DNA of 64,000 nucleotides. It comes from an uncultured Synechococcus sp. (GTDB lineage Bacteria > Cyanobacteriota > Cyanobacteriia > PCC-6307 > Cyanobiaceae). The first letter of the stretch is position 1; each line of letters opens with the position of its first letter. The position numbers were made by a program, and so were the translations under genes. A model generated the notes under the pieces. It did not search any database. It saw only the letters and a list, made by a program, of their open reading frames with translations, and was not told the origin of the DNA. Shown here piece by piece: positions 48,118-55,451 of this stretch. Location of the stretch: NCBI GenBank assembly GCA_949373155.1, contig CASICK010000002.1, forward strand, positions 124,001 through 188,000, read 5' to 3'.

Positions 48118-48915
48118 TCAGGACTTGAGTACGAATAGGGAGCCCTCTACGACTAGGTGGGTGATCCCACGGGCGAGCAAGTAAGAGGATGTTTGCTCAA
48201 AGACCTGGGTGTCTGGCACTTTGATCACGCGCTGACTGCGGCCGCATTGGCGTTTGGCAGCGCGCGGACTTGCATAGAGGCATAGAGCCTGCCTTTGCTG
48301 CTCTGAAGGATCAATGAGGCCCAACTCAGGGAACTCACTCAGTGGCCGTGGATCGAGCTCCACCGTTTTGTCGACAAGCATGTACACGCTGTCTGGCAAC
48401 AGTTCAGATGCGAAGGGTCGGCAAATGACTTGTTGGGTGGTGACCAGTGGCAGGTCGACCGGCAGCACCGCTATTTCATGAAAGACATTCTCATCGTCCG
48501 TGTTGAAGGTCTCGTTGTCGTCGAGATCGGCGCCACCGAAATCCCCCGCATCATCAAGAGCGAGGCTTCTTTGGCCATCACCACTACCTTCAATACCACT
48601 GGTCTCTTCCCCGCCCTCTTCTTTGGAACTTGGTGCTTCGATTCTGGGGGCTTCGAGGCTGGTTTGCGCGCTCTCGGAACGGATGACCTCAGCGGTATCG
48701 ATATCAGGCACGCTGCCCTCTAAGCCTGAACTTTTGGAAGAACGTTGGGCTTTGACCTCGGCGTACTCCTCAGCGCTGAGCAGGGACCTTACGGTTCGAC
48801 TCACCGTGTTGGTGCTGCAGCCATAGGCCGCGGCGATCTGGGCGCTTGAGTCTCCAGCGCGGTACCGCTCCACAATTTCCTGTTTGTGGCTGTCGTTAAG
48901 CCGGCTGGGGGCCAT
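48118..48915 (-). CDS. Helix-turn-helix protein with acidic linker
   Basis: A 265-residue protein. Residues 1-50 form a Hin-type recombinase/transposase-like HTH (SHKQEIVERYRAGDSSAQIAA, AYGCSTNTVSRTVRSLLS), a DNA-binding motif. Residues ~55-145 are acidic and disordered. The C-terminal ~110 residues look folded (VICRPFASELLPDSVYMLVD) with a conserved-looking CLYASPRAAKRQCGRSQRVI. It appears to be a cyanobacterial regulator-like protein, not a transposase. The target is unknown. Confidence 0.7.
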   Translation of the reverse strand: MAPSRLNDSHKQEIVERYRAGDSSAQIAAAYGCSTNTVSRTVRSLLSAEEYAEVKAQRSSKSSGLEGSVPDIDTAEVIRSESAQTSLEAPRIEAPSSKEEGGEETSGIEGSGDGQRSLALDDAGDFGGADLDDNETFNTDDENVFHEIAVLPVDLPLVTTQQVICRPFASELLPDSVYMLVDKTVELDPRPLSEFPELGLIDPSEQQRQALCLYASPRAAKRQCGRSQRVIKVPDTQVFEQTSSYLLARGITHLVVEGSLFVLKS

Positions 48916-48981
48916 CGTCTATACCGCACAGCTCTCAATCTTAAGCGGGGTGGCGTACGTCGACTGTCAAAATAATTGAGT

Positions 48982-49055
48982 GCTCCCTTAGCTCAGCTGG
49001 ATAGAGCAACTGCCTTCTAAGCAGTCGGTCGTGTGTTCGAATCACACAGGGGGCG
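48982..49055 (+). tRNA. tRNA-Arg (anticodon TCT)
   Basis: A 74-base cloverleaf. Acceptor GCTCCCT / AGGGGGC with one G-T pair, discriminator G, D arm with AGCTCAGCTGGATAGAGC, anticodon stem ACTGC / GCAGT with loop CTTCTAA (anticodon TCT), T arm GTGTG-TTCGAAT-CACAC. No CCA is encoded. It reads AGA codons. Confidence 0.95.
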
Positions 49056-49066
49056 TTAATCACAGC

Positions 49067-49099
49067 AAGGGGTTTCAGCGAAAACTGAGCCCCTTTTTT
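49067..49099 (+). terminator. Intrinsic terminator after tRNA-Arg
   Basis: Stem AAGGGG-TTTCAG / CTGAG-CCCCTT with a single bulge, loop CGAAAA, followed by TTTTTT. It lies 11 bases after the tRNA. Confidence 0.75.
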
Positions 49100-49231
49100 A
49101 TGCTGCTGTGCGTGCGTGAATTAATCGAAACTGATCGTGCGGCAGATGCAGTCACCCTGACGATGAATGGTTCCTCTTATCAAGGCTCACCTCAAGCAAT
49201 CGCGGCTGTGCTTTGGGCCATGTCTCCTTAA
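49100..49231 (+). CDS. Possible 43-residue small protein
   Basis: ORF starting MLLCVRELIETDRAADAVTL immediately after the terminator T-run, ending AVLWAMSP. No Shine-Dalgarno is visible. The amino-acid mix (Thr/Ala/Ile) could be a real soluble helix-strand peptide. Weak. Confidence 0.25.
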   Translation: MLLCVRELIETDRAADAVTLTMNGSSYQGSPQAIAAVLWAMSP

Positions 49232-49271
49232 TGCCTTGTGAGGTGATGCCAGCCAAACTCTTTTTAGGGAT

Positions 49272-49415
49272 TCAGCCGTAGTTGGCCTGGCGAACCATGT
49301 CGAAATCGATCCCCACGACCTTCGTTAGGACGAGGTACAGGCCCCATGCAGCGACGTTGGCTCCGATGACCCAGGCAAAAGTAGTTCGTCTGGCCTTTCT
49401 GCTTTCTTCGTCCAT
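49272..49415 (-). CDS. 47-residue single-TM protein, too short for routine gene calls
   Basis: The protein starts MDEESRKARRTTFAWVIGAN and goes on with VAAWGLYLVLTKVVGIDFDMV, ending RQANYG. A charged N-terminus, one TM helix (residues ~13-33) and a short polar tail give a clean small membrane protein. Its composition is that of a real gene, and it fills the gap between the tRNA and the pterin dehydratase. I do not recognise it by name. Confidence 0.6.
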   Translation of the reverse strand: MDEESRKARRTTFAWVIGANVAAWGLYLVLTKVVGIDFDMVRQANYG

Positions 49416-49542
49416 GCGTCATTGGCACTTGATTTTGAGGCTAAGGAAGTGGGGGCCATGGTGAGGCTGGATGTTTAGCCTCAGCTCGCGCGTCACTGTC
49501 TTCAGTGCTGCGTCCATACTTCAAAGGCTGCTGGAGATCTCA

Positions 49543-49869
49543 ATGGATTTAGCAAAGCAGAGCTGTATCCCCTGCCAAGAAGGCGCTCCCAAGCTCACAG
49601 AAGCGGAACTTGCCGATTTGCTGCCTCAACTGCCTGGGTGGGAGGTGGTCGATAACCATCACCTCTCTCGTTCGCTGCGATTCATCGACTTCCAGACGGC
49701 CCTCGATTGGGTGAATGCAGCAGGAGCAATTTGTGAGGTCGAAGGACATCATGCTGAGTTTTCCCTGGGCTGGGCACATGCGGAAGCGGTGATCTACACC
49801 CACAAGGTTGATGGCCTAACGCAAGCCGATGTGGTCTTGGCCGCAAAGCTGAATGGAATTGACCTTTAG
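49543..49869 (+). CDS. Pterin-4a-carbinolamine dehydratase family protein
   Basis: A 108-residue protein starting MDLAKQSCIPCQEGAPKLTE, with the core LPGWEVVDNHHLSRSLRFIDF and GHHAEFSLGWAHAEAVIYTHKVDGLT, which keeps the His pair and the TH..GLT of the PCD/DCoH fold. It recycles or dehydrates pterin carbinolamines. In some cyanobacteria, related proteins serve RuBisCO assembly, but that variant has a different active site. ATG at 49543 preferred to 49471. Confidence 0.85.
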   Translation: MDLAKQSCIPCQEGAPKLTEAELADLLPQLPGWEVVDNHHLSRSLRFIDFQTALDWVNAAGAICEVEGHHAEFSLGWAHAEAVIYTHKVDGLTQADVVLAAKLNGIDL

Positions 49870-50040
49870 AAGTTTTTCTTCAGGAAGGTGATCTGAATTA
49901 AGTAGATGGCTTCTGCTTACTAAGCTTTTCTGCTCCAACAAAACCCCGTTCCTTGCTTTCCCTTGCGGGTGTTGTAACGCTCTCAGCCAGCAAACTTCCC
50001 GACATTGAATTGAGTCAACTGATTGAAGAGGAAGCCGCTG
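49870..50040. other. Gap after the pterin dehydratase gene
   Basis: No convincing gene. AT-moderate, with short ORFs only. It leads into the low-density region. A 63-residue plus-strand ORF (49953-50144) overlaps the minus-strand relic below and lacks any recognisable feature. Confidence 0.5.
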
Positions 50041-50199
50041 CTATTCCGCCCAGATCGGTTTTCGTTGCAGCTTGGGGTCTCCGGAGACCGGGATGCGAAG
50101 ACGCTCCTCCTGCTGAAGACGGGCTGCATCTGCGGGGGAATTAGCCGCGACAGCTCTTAAATTGCGATCGACTGACAAAAGGACAATCGGATAGGTGGC
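50041..50199 (-). pseudogene. Possible 3' remnant of a lost gene
   Basis: A minus-strand frame without ATG, closed upstream by an in-frame TAG (50200-50202), that reads like a protein C-terminus: PIVLLSVDRNLRAVAANSPA, then DAARLQQEERLRIPVSG and DPKLQRKPIWAE before the stop. The composition is ordinary for a soluble protein. A perfect palindrome GGTCTCCGGAGACC lies inside at 50076-50089. TTG in LLSV could start a 45-residue peptide. Unrecognised. Confidence 0.3.
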
Positions 50200-50602
50200 C
50201 TAGCTTGCCAAGCGAAAATCAGAAAGCAAGCGAATAAGGGGCAAAAAAGCTTTTCGCTCTCATGGCAACCACCAAAACTTCGGTGAAGCCAGTGACTTGC
50301 GGCAGATCCGGCTGATGTCTTGCGCAATCACTGGTCAAAACCACTGGCCAAAATAAAAGTGTGGGCCACAAGGGCTGAGCTCGTTACATGGGGTGGCCAA
50401 AGGAGCCAATGGATTCTTATTTTGCAAGATATGAATAGAAACATTGCGCTGGGGAGCTAAAAGCGTGCGTTGTTGCGCTTTTTCATGAAATTGCGTAAAC
50501 AAAAGCCTAATAACGATCAAATTGATAGATTTCTAAATATCAGAGCTTCAGGTTTCCTTTAGATTCTTTGGAGTGTTGCTCTTGGGTCCTTCCCTTCTGT
50601 CT

Positions 50603-50698
50603 ATGGCAAGTTCTAAAAGAGAGTTGGCACTGCTTGGAAGCACATTCCTTTTTGGTTATGGGGCCCTAGAGCTTGCTCTGCGTTTTGGTGGTTTTTAA
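50603..50698 (+). CDS. Possible 31-residue membrane peptide
   Basis: ORF MASSKRELALLGSTFLFGYG followed by ALELALRFGGF: a basic start and a hydrophobic middle. Small picocyanobacterial peptides of this type are often real, but nothing here proves it. The surrounding 50200-50600 has no other supported gene. Confidence 0.3.
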   Translation: MASSKRELALLGSTFLFGYGALELALRFGGF

Positions 50699-50736
50699 GA
50701 GCTCGCTGCGGCACATATCGGTGCACAGTTTCTGTA

Positions 50737-50892
50737 TCACTCGTTGAATCTTGGCCAGTGGTAGGGGTTCTTCTGCCACTGCGTAAAAAAGAGTGGTTTG
50801 TTGATTTGCCCTTTGCCTTCATTGGCGGCCAATCTCGATGCCGCTCCCTCAGTGGCAAGGGATAAAGCCCCCCGCATTTGTTCGATACGCAT
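50737..50892 (-). CDS. Possible 51-residue soluble protein
   Basis: An ORF starting MRIEQMRGALSLATEGAASR, continuing LAANEGKGQINKPLFFTQWQ and ending KNPYHWPRFNE. The aromatic, charged C-terminus has a plausible protein composition. No Shine-Dalgarno was confirmed. It lies in a region without other genes. Family unknown. Confidence 0.35.
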   Translation of the reverse strand: MRIEQMRGALSLATEGAASRLAANEGKGQINKPLFFTQWQKNPYHWPRFNE

Positions 50893-51078
50893 CAGCGGGA
50901 AATAGCCAAAAGGGATGATCCAAACCTTCTCGATCTAGGTTTTTAGCACTGGCTTAGACCAGCAATAAGCAATGAGGTAGTCCGAAAGATCGCTGGAAAT
51001 TGCTCAATCTGCCGCTCTCATGCTTGTGCTCTTGCTTCTTGCCTTCAAGGGTCTACTAGAATCAAAAGAAAAGGATCT

Positions 51079-51615
51079 GTGAAGAAGGCTGTTTCTCTAT
51101 CTCTTCTTTTTCTTTGCGCTCAGCCATTGAGCGGGCAATCAACAGAACTATATGGTCAGGAGTTTTTTGAAAGCCCCCCTAGAAATATTTCTATTCATAA
51201 TTCATATTCTAATGCCTATCAGAGGTCTTATCCCGTTATTTCATTGGAACTGCCAGAAAATGCTGGGGCTAATCTGAAAAGAATTTCCTTGTCGCAAATT
51301 AATGGCACGGAGAGATGGAACTGGCGAGGGAAGGATCTCTCGGTTTATTCTGGCTTTTATAATATGCGAAAGCGTGGAGAAAAAGGTCTTGCAAATCTAC
51401 AATTTAATGATGAGAGTGGAATCACTGAGATTGTCTTCAGTCCTTCCATTAAGCCTGGTCAGATCGTTAGCGTGGTTATCCCAAGTATTAATCCAAAGCA
51501 GGGGGTTTACGAATGGTCGGCAAGTTTTTACCCCGAATCTTCTTCCCTGCCTCCCTCTCAAACGCTTGGCCCAGTCCTGCGTTTAGACATTTATAGATCA
51601 AACATTCGTTTTTAA
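51079..51615 (+). CDS. DUF2808-like exported protein, second copy
   Basis: A 178-residue protein with GTG start and a signal peptide (VKKAVSLSLLFLCAQPLSGQ). It shares the DUF2808 layout with the 35749-36339 protein: IFSPSIKPGQIVSVVIPSINP and GVYEWSASFYPESS near the end. The codon use is more AT-rich than the housekeeping genes (many AAT, TAT, TCT), as expected for a variable region. Likely a periplasmic or surface protein of unknown role. Confidence 0.65.
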   Translation: MKKAVSLSLLFLCAQPLSGQSTELYGQEFFESPPRNISIHNSYSNAYQRSYPVISLELPENAGANLKRISLSQINGTERWNWRGKDLSVYSGFYNMRKRGEKGLANLQFNDESGITEIVFSPSIKPGQIVSVVIPSINPKQGVYEWSASFYPESSSLPPSQTLGPVLRLDIYRSNIRF

Positions 51616-51963
51616 TTGTCATTAAACTTGGCCCCTTTGATTGAGGTCACTGCTCCCTTTCCTGATGGGAGTCAGTGGTGGTTTGATTGCGATGGGTCCT
51701 CACTTGAAATTTAGGGGAATCTGCCCAAGTGTTCCGAAGGCTGCGGATTCGGGGAAGTGTTGGAGGTTTAGACGCATTAAGTGGTCGATTACGATTCCCT
51801 TTTGAGAAAGCGCTCCAGTGGTCTTTCTCCCATGGCTTGTTTTAATCCTTGAGGAACAAACGGTTGATCCAATTAGTTGAATGTGGCCTCGTACTTGTGC
51901 TCTGCGGTTTGGTCTGAGGCAGCAATTGGCGACGATTCTCGCCTCAGTCGATGAAACGTCTCT
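51616..51963. other. Gap with a hairpin, no gene supported
   Basis: No ORF that I trust. It holds a strong imperfect hairpin at 51648-51677 (CACTGCTCCC / GGGAGTCAGTG, one bulge) 33 bases after the DUF2808 stop, and a 7-bp inverted repeat CTGAGGC/GCCTCAG near 51914-51947. The first may be the 3' end of the upstream transcript; a T-run is lacking. Confidence 0.45.
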
Positions 51964-52093
51964 TTAAAAGCTGATTTGGTTCAAGATGCTTTGACCAGTA
52001 AGTAGCTCAATACCGAGGCCGATAACAAAACCAAGCATCCATTCAGTCGTTCCGCTTTGATTAGTCGCTCATGTCGGATTTGCTCTGCTGCAT
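51964..52093 (-). pseudogene. High-light-inducible (hli/scp) gene, frameshifted
   Basis: Read on the minus strand, one frame gives HERLIKAERLNG and the next frame gives MLGFVIGLGIELLTGQSILN followed by QISF and TAA (51964-51966). Together they are an HLIP, a one-helix chlorophyll-binding photoprotection protein with motif ExxNGRxAMxGF. The RxA part and surrounding bases are missing, about ten nucleotides, so the frame breaks in the pigment-binding helix. The N-terminal ATG (52093) is also in another frame (MQQSKSDMSD then stop). The gene cannot make a normal HLIP unless the sequence is wrong. Confidence 0.75.
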
Positions 52094-52190
52094 GAATGGA
52101 AGTGCAAGCTTTTCTCGGTGCCGCCTTGGGCAGGGACTTGACCAACCGAAGCAGACGCCCTAGAACTCGAGAAGTAGTTCAGGTGTATTA

Positions 52191-52490
52191 GTGAGTATCG
52201 ACCACTCTCTCCGGCGCAGGAGTCCGTTTGCGGGCAAGGGTGCTCCTGCATTCCTGAGCGTTAGTTCTGGCGACTTTGTGATTGTGCAGGCGGAGCAGCA
52301 GGTTGCGCGAAAGGTTGATGGCAGCTGGTGGATGGGACAGGTGGTGTTCTGTGAAGGGGGAGCAAGGGATCCGATGGTGAACACAATGTTTCAAGTCTCC
52401 GACGTTGATGATGGTGTTATCCATTGGGTTAATGGTGATGAGGTCACGCACATTGTCCGCTCATTAGATGGTCTGCAGCTGATGGCTTGA
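52191..52490 (+). CDS. DUF3104 protein
   Basis: A 99-residue protein with GTG start, SGDFVIVQAEQQVARKVDGS, WWMGQVVFCEGGARDP and NTMFQVSDVDDGVIHWVNGD. This matches DUF3104, a small family found in marine Synechococcus and Prochlorococcus. SH3-like fold is likely from the strand pattern. No partner is known. It lies after the hli pseudogene on the opposite strand. Confidence 0.75.
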   Translation: MSIDHSLRRRSPFAGKGAPAFLSVSSGDFVIVQAEQQVARKVDGSWWMGQVVFCEGGARDPMVNTMFQVSDVDDGVIHWVNGDEVTHIVRSLDGLQLMA

Positions 52491-52621
52491 TGTATAAGTT
52501 TCCCGTGGTAGTTCTGTCTTTTGATACCTTCTTTTATGGAGCTGATCCCATGCGATCCTTTGATCTTGTTGGTAATAATTGACTATCAGATGGCCGTAAT
52601 GCCGGCTGTTGTGAAAAAATA

Positions 52622-52729
52622 GTGTCAGGTTTTAAGGCATTTAAGAAGTCCTCTCTCTGGGCCGTACTAACTGCGCTCAGCGGTTTGTTGTTGCTCTTGC
52701 TGGTGACTTGGGTCTCGATCAGTCCTTGA
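52622..52729 (+). CDS. Possible 35-residue single-TM protein antisense to the Coq4-like gene end
   Basis: GTG start, VSGFKAFKKSSLWAVLTALS then GLLLLLLVTWVSISP. It has a basic start and one clear TM helix, the ideal form of a small membrane peptide. It overlaps the last 63 bases of the 52667-53602 gene on the other strand. Followed by a GC-rich hairpin (about 52740-52762, CCCGCGC / GCGCGTGGG). Confidence 0.4.
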   Translation: MSGFKAFKKSSLWAVLTALSGLLLLLLVTWVSISP

Positions 52730-53602
52730 TGCTCCAGGCTTCCCGCGCCGCAGCGCGTGGGCGACGCGTTCCGGGCCTCCCGCTGCTGAGATTTGGTGAG
52801 GTTTGCAGCCGGCTACGACGCTGTCAAAGAGTCCTCCTTCGAACATCGCCATAACACCTAAAAACCAGAGTGTTGAGCCTGGGGCACTGCTGCTGCCAGC
52901 TCCAAATGCGGCGTTCTCCACCTCGCCGATGACATCCACGTTGTATCCACCCAGCACGTGTAACCAGTCGTGATGAGCAAGGGCGGCATTGGCACCGCCC
53001 AGCTCTCCAGGCGTGGTGAAGCTATGGCTCTGGTAGTGCTGCCAAACAGCAGCACCCAGCGTGCCTGCCGGTAGCTGAGCCAGGGAGCGCCACTGAGCTG
53101 CTAGCTCTGGATCTTCTTCCACCGTGAAGGTCCAAGCTTGCGATCCATGCTTCTCCAGTAGCAATTCAAAATTGGCTTTTTGAAGATCCTCTTCCCCCAT
53201 CCAGAACAGCCGATAAAAATCACTCTGAGCTTGAGCCCTGGCTTGGGTTGCCACATCTCTGGCCAATACAAGGGATCGGTCGTGGACATTGAGCGCATTT
53301 GCCCAGTGTTCCAACGACCGCTCCAGCTCGGTTGGGATGGGATTGACCATCATTTCTGTGAGTACGAGAAGTTCGATCAGCTCCTGCCGCTGCAAAGGGT
53401 CCTGAAAAATGACGCCGGCCTCTGTCACGCTTAGGCCGGGGATTCGTTGAAAGTCGATCTCTACTTCCAGTAGCTCTCGGAAGATCAAAGACAGGAAATA
53501 GGGCTGGAATTTGGAACACCAACCACTGGGGAGTCGCATAGCTCCTACGACAGCTGCAGCAAGTTGTTCGGCCTGATCTGCAGAGGTATGAGCCAGAAAC
53601 AT
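52667..53602 (-). CDS. Coq4-like protein with an N-terminal helical (TerB-like) domain
   Basis: A 311-residue protein. Residues ~170-260 carry the Coq4 metal motif HDxxHx11E as H211, D212, H215 and E227 (AHHDWLHVLGGYNVDVIGEV), after LPAGTLGAAVWQHY. Coq4 decarboxylates and hydroxylates ubiquinone precursors, yet cyanobacteria make plastoquinone. Residues ~1-130 are helical and resemble a TerB-type domain (LPSGWCSKFQPYFLSLIF onward). The last ~45 residues (GPERVAHALRRGKPGASR onward) are Arg/Gln-rich, GC-rich and unlike the rest, and overlap a small plus-strand ORF; they may be a frameshifted replacement end. Confidence 0.65.
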   Translation of the reverse strand: MFLAHTSADQAEQLAAAVVGAMRLPSGWCSKFQPYFLSLIFRELLEVEIDFQRIPGLSVTEAGVIFQDPLQRQELIELLVLTEMMVNPIPTELERSLEHWANALNVHDRSLVLARDVATQARAQAQSDFYRLFWMGEEDLQKANFELLLEKHGSQAWTFTVEEDPELAAQWRSLAQLPAGTLGAAVWQHYQSHSFTTPGELGGANAALAHHDWLHVLGGYNVDVIGEVENAAFGAGSSSAPGSTLWFLGVMAMFEGGLFDSVVAGCKPHQISAAGGPERVAHALRRGKPGASRTDRDPSHQQEQQQTAERS

Positions 53603-53721
53603 CCTGCCTAACTCCCTTCCAGTTAAATATTTCTAATAAATAGTTTAAGACTTACCTGTAATGAAAAGCAAAAACATCCTGAAATCTGATTCGCTAATCC
53701 TTTTGTTGTAGTGCGTGATGC

Positions 53722-54111
53722 TCAACGCAGGTTTGCCATCCGGTCAACACTCGAGCCGATGACCTCAACGACGAATGCTTCCATTCCATCGTGATCAATG
53801 CATGGCTTGAGTCGAAACAGGAATGCATTCACCCAGGCCGTTTCCTTGTTATTGGTTTCATGCCCTCGGTCTACAAATCCAGGTTTTTGCCGAAAGAGGT
53901 GCAGAAGAACCTCCAACACGTCTTTGGATGAGAGATTCTCAGGATCAACAAAAGGCAGATTTTCTCTGACTTCCATCGTTGAAATGGAAGCCGAATAGTC
54001 GAAGTCCTCTGGAATCACTGCAGAGTCGATCCGTTGATTGTTAAGGGAGCGTAGCGATACCCACGTCTCTCTGTTGCAACGCTGCAGCTCCGTGGACTGA
54101 TCAGCAATCAA
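53722..54111 (-). CDS. Hypothetical protein
   Basis: A 129-residue ORF with TTG start and no signal. Residues 45-128 look folded (TMEVRENLPFVDPENLSSKD, VLEVLLHLFRQKPGF) with Glu/Asp-rich helices and a late AFVVEVIGSSVDRM strand. The true start could be the internal Met at residue 46. Two bases upstream of the next gene, on the same strand. Family not recognised. Confidence 0.45.
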   Translation of the reverse strand: MIADQSTELQRCNRETWVSLRSLNNQRIDSAVIPEDFDYSASISTMEVRENLPFVDPENLSSKDVLEVLLHLFRQKPGFVDRGHETNNKETAWVNAFLFRLKPCIDHDGMEAFVVEVIGSSVDRMANLR

Positions 54112-54113
54112 CC

Positions 54114-54275
54114 CTATTTTTTATTGAGAACTCTCCAACCCATATAGCCTGCACCGCCAAGGAAAATGATTGGAAGGATTGCCTTGATGAACCCCAAGGC
54201 AACCCAAACCACCAAGATGCCAGCACCTATTCCAATGCCGGTCTTCTTAACCATCGCTTGACTTTGGTCTGTCAT
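54114..54275 (-). CDS. Small membrane protein
   Basis: A 53-residue protein starting MTDQSQAMVKKTGIGIGAGI with two hydrophobic segments: ILVVWVALGFIKAI and ILPIIFLGGAGYMGWRVL. It ends with NKK. Such two-helix peptides of ~50 residues are common in marine cyanobacteria. Function unknown. Confidence 0.6.
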   Translation of the reverse strand: MTDQSQAMVKKTGIGIGAGILVVWVALGFIKAILPIIFLGGAGYMGWRVLNKK

Positions 54276-54375
54276 CGTTTCCCATTTGGGTAGTGGCATG
54301 TCTGGATCTACTGCGTCTTCTCTTTATGACTCAATCTTTGGTTGGTGTCATGTATTTCTATAGGTGAGTGTGCAG

Positions 54376-54486
54376 ATGCCCTCAAAATTGATGCTTGATC
54401 TCGGCGATGAGCGACTTGCGCTAGAAGTAAAAATGCTATATCCAAACACATTCGTGAGCTATGGAGTTTTCTCGTGTGGACAATGA
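54376..54486 (+). CDS. Possible 36-residue protein
   Basis: ORF MPSKLMLDLGDERLALEVKM ending FVSYGVFSCGQ. Good charged/hydrophobic mix for a small fold, but no homologue known to me and no RBS confirmed. Confidence 0.25.
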   Translation: MPSKLMLDLGDERLALEVKMLYPNTFVSYGVFSCGQ

Positions 54487-54705
54487 AGCTCCAGACAGAT
54501 AGAGTTGCTTAAAAATTATCCTCAAAAATGAATACGTAGAATTTTTGGATCAATGAAAAGAGGGAAAAAGCTGAAAATTAAAACTTGAAAATGGTTATTT
54601 TAAATTTTCGGATTAGTGAAAAATATGGAAAATTTACGTTAGATTTTAATGCTAAATGTGTTGAAGCTTTTAGATTGGACATTGCAATTATCTGGTCATA
54701 TTATT
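54487..54705. other. AT-rich stretch
   Basis: About 220 bases of clearly higher A+T than the rest. It contains the 44-residue ORF 54591-54725 (MVILNFRISEKYGKFTLDFN and following), which I do not trust because it matches only the local AT bias. It may hold the promoter or terminator of the flanking small genes. Confidence 0.4.
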
Positions 54706-54930
54706 TCAGCCTGCGGCACGATTGAAGCCAAAGCTAGAGCTCATTTGTACATCTATCTCTTGACGCATTCGCGAGATTGCTTCTCTTGCAAAAGCTTTCT
54801 CATTTTCTTGTGCTGTGATGATTGCTTTGGTGATCTCCCGGAGTTTGCCGATGTCATCGCAAGCATCAATGTCTCTAAAGGCAGCTTCTAATTGAAATTT
54901 TTGCTCGATTGATAAACGATGGTTGGTCAT
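54706..54930 (-). CDS. Small helical protein of a picocyanobacterial family
   Basis: A 74-residue protein starting MTNHRLSIEQKFQLEAAFRD, then DDIGKLREITKAIITAQENE and ISRMRQEIDVQMSSSF. It resembles a family of short, two-helix proteins common in marine Synechococcus that begin SLSIEQRF. The name and role are not known to me. ATG at 54930; the frame is open to 54942. Confidence 0.6.
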   Translation of the reverse strand: MTNHRLSIEQKFQLEAAFRDIDACDDIGKLREITKAIITAQENEKAFAREAISRMRQEIDVQMSSSFGFNRAAG

Positions 54931-55141
54931 TGGCCAGATCAATATTGTCTAAAATCTATTGAGTCTGATCGGTGACTGCTGTTCGGTTGAAGGTACGGTC
55001 TCGAAACAAGAGTTGCTTCTCCTTCTTCCTCGTTAGGAGGGGGTAGGGGTAGGTTGCCGGTGGGGTCGAGAATGAGAGGGTGGATTAAACTTGTGGTCAA
55101 CTACTTAGAGATCCTCACTTTGCGAAGAGACTCGAACTGAC

Positions 55142-55348
55142 ATGGATGTTGAGCTAAACGGGACAACGATCTATCTCGATCGCCCTAGTGATAAGGCTGT
55201 TGTTCAACGCGTAGCAGCTCATATTCAGCGTCGCATTGCTGAAGACGATTGGAGGCCTTATGCCTCCAAGGCTGATGCCTTAGCGGTTTGGGCAAAACTT
55301 GGAGGAATTCGTTTGAAAGTACTGCAAGCATTCGACTTGGTTGAGTAG
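55142..55348 (+). CDS. Hypothetical protein, 68 residues
   Basis: MDVELNGTTIYLDRPSDKAV then RVAAHIQRRIAEDDWRPYAS and LGGIRLKVLQAFDLVE. Plausible soluble fold with a strand followed by two helices. No family recognised. It stands alone between short non-coding stretches. Confidence 0.5.
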   Translation: MDVELNGTTIYLDRPSDKAVVQRVAAHIQRRIAEDDWRPYASKADALAVWAKLGGIRLKVLQAFDLVE

Positions 55349-55451
55349 GTGATCGCTCCAAGTGCATCATTCATCGTCTTCGGGTGGATATCTCATTCTT
55401 TGTTCAGTTGGCCTTGTGAAAGATCGAGATGATAAAAAACGGAGCGAAGCC

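Noticed and set aside
49031..49231. 66-residue ORF starting inside tRNA-Arg
   Set aside because: Its first 23 codons come from the tRNA and its terminator; only the short 49100-49231 part remains possible.
50335..50520. 61-residue minus-strand ORF
   Set aside because: Composition (many Pro, Cys, Phe) and lack of start context give no support; treated as non-coding.
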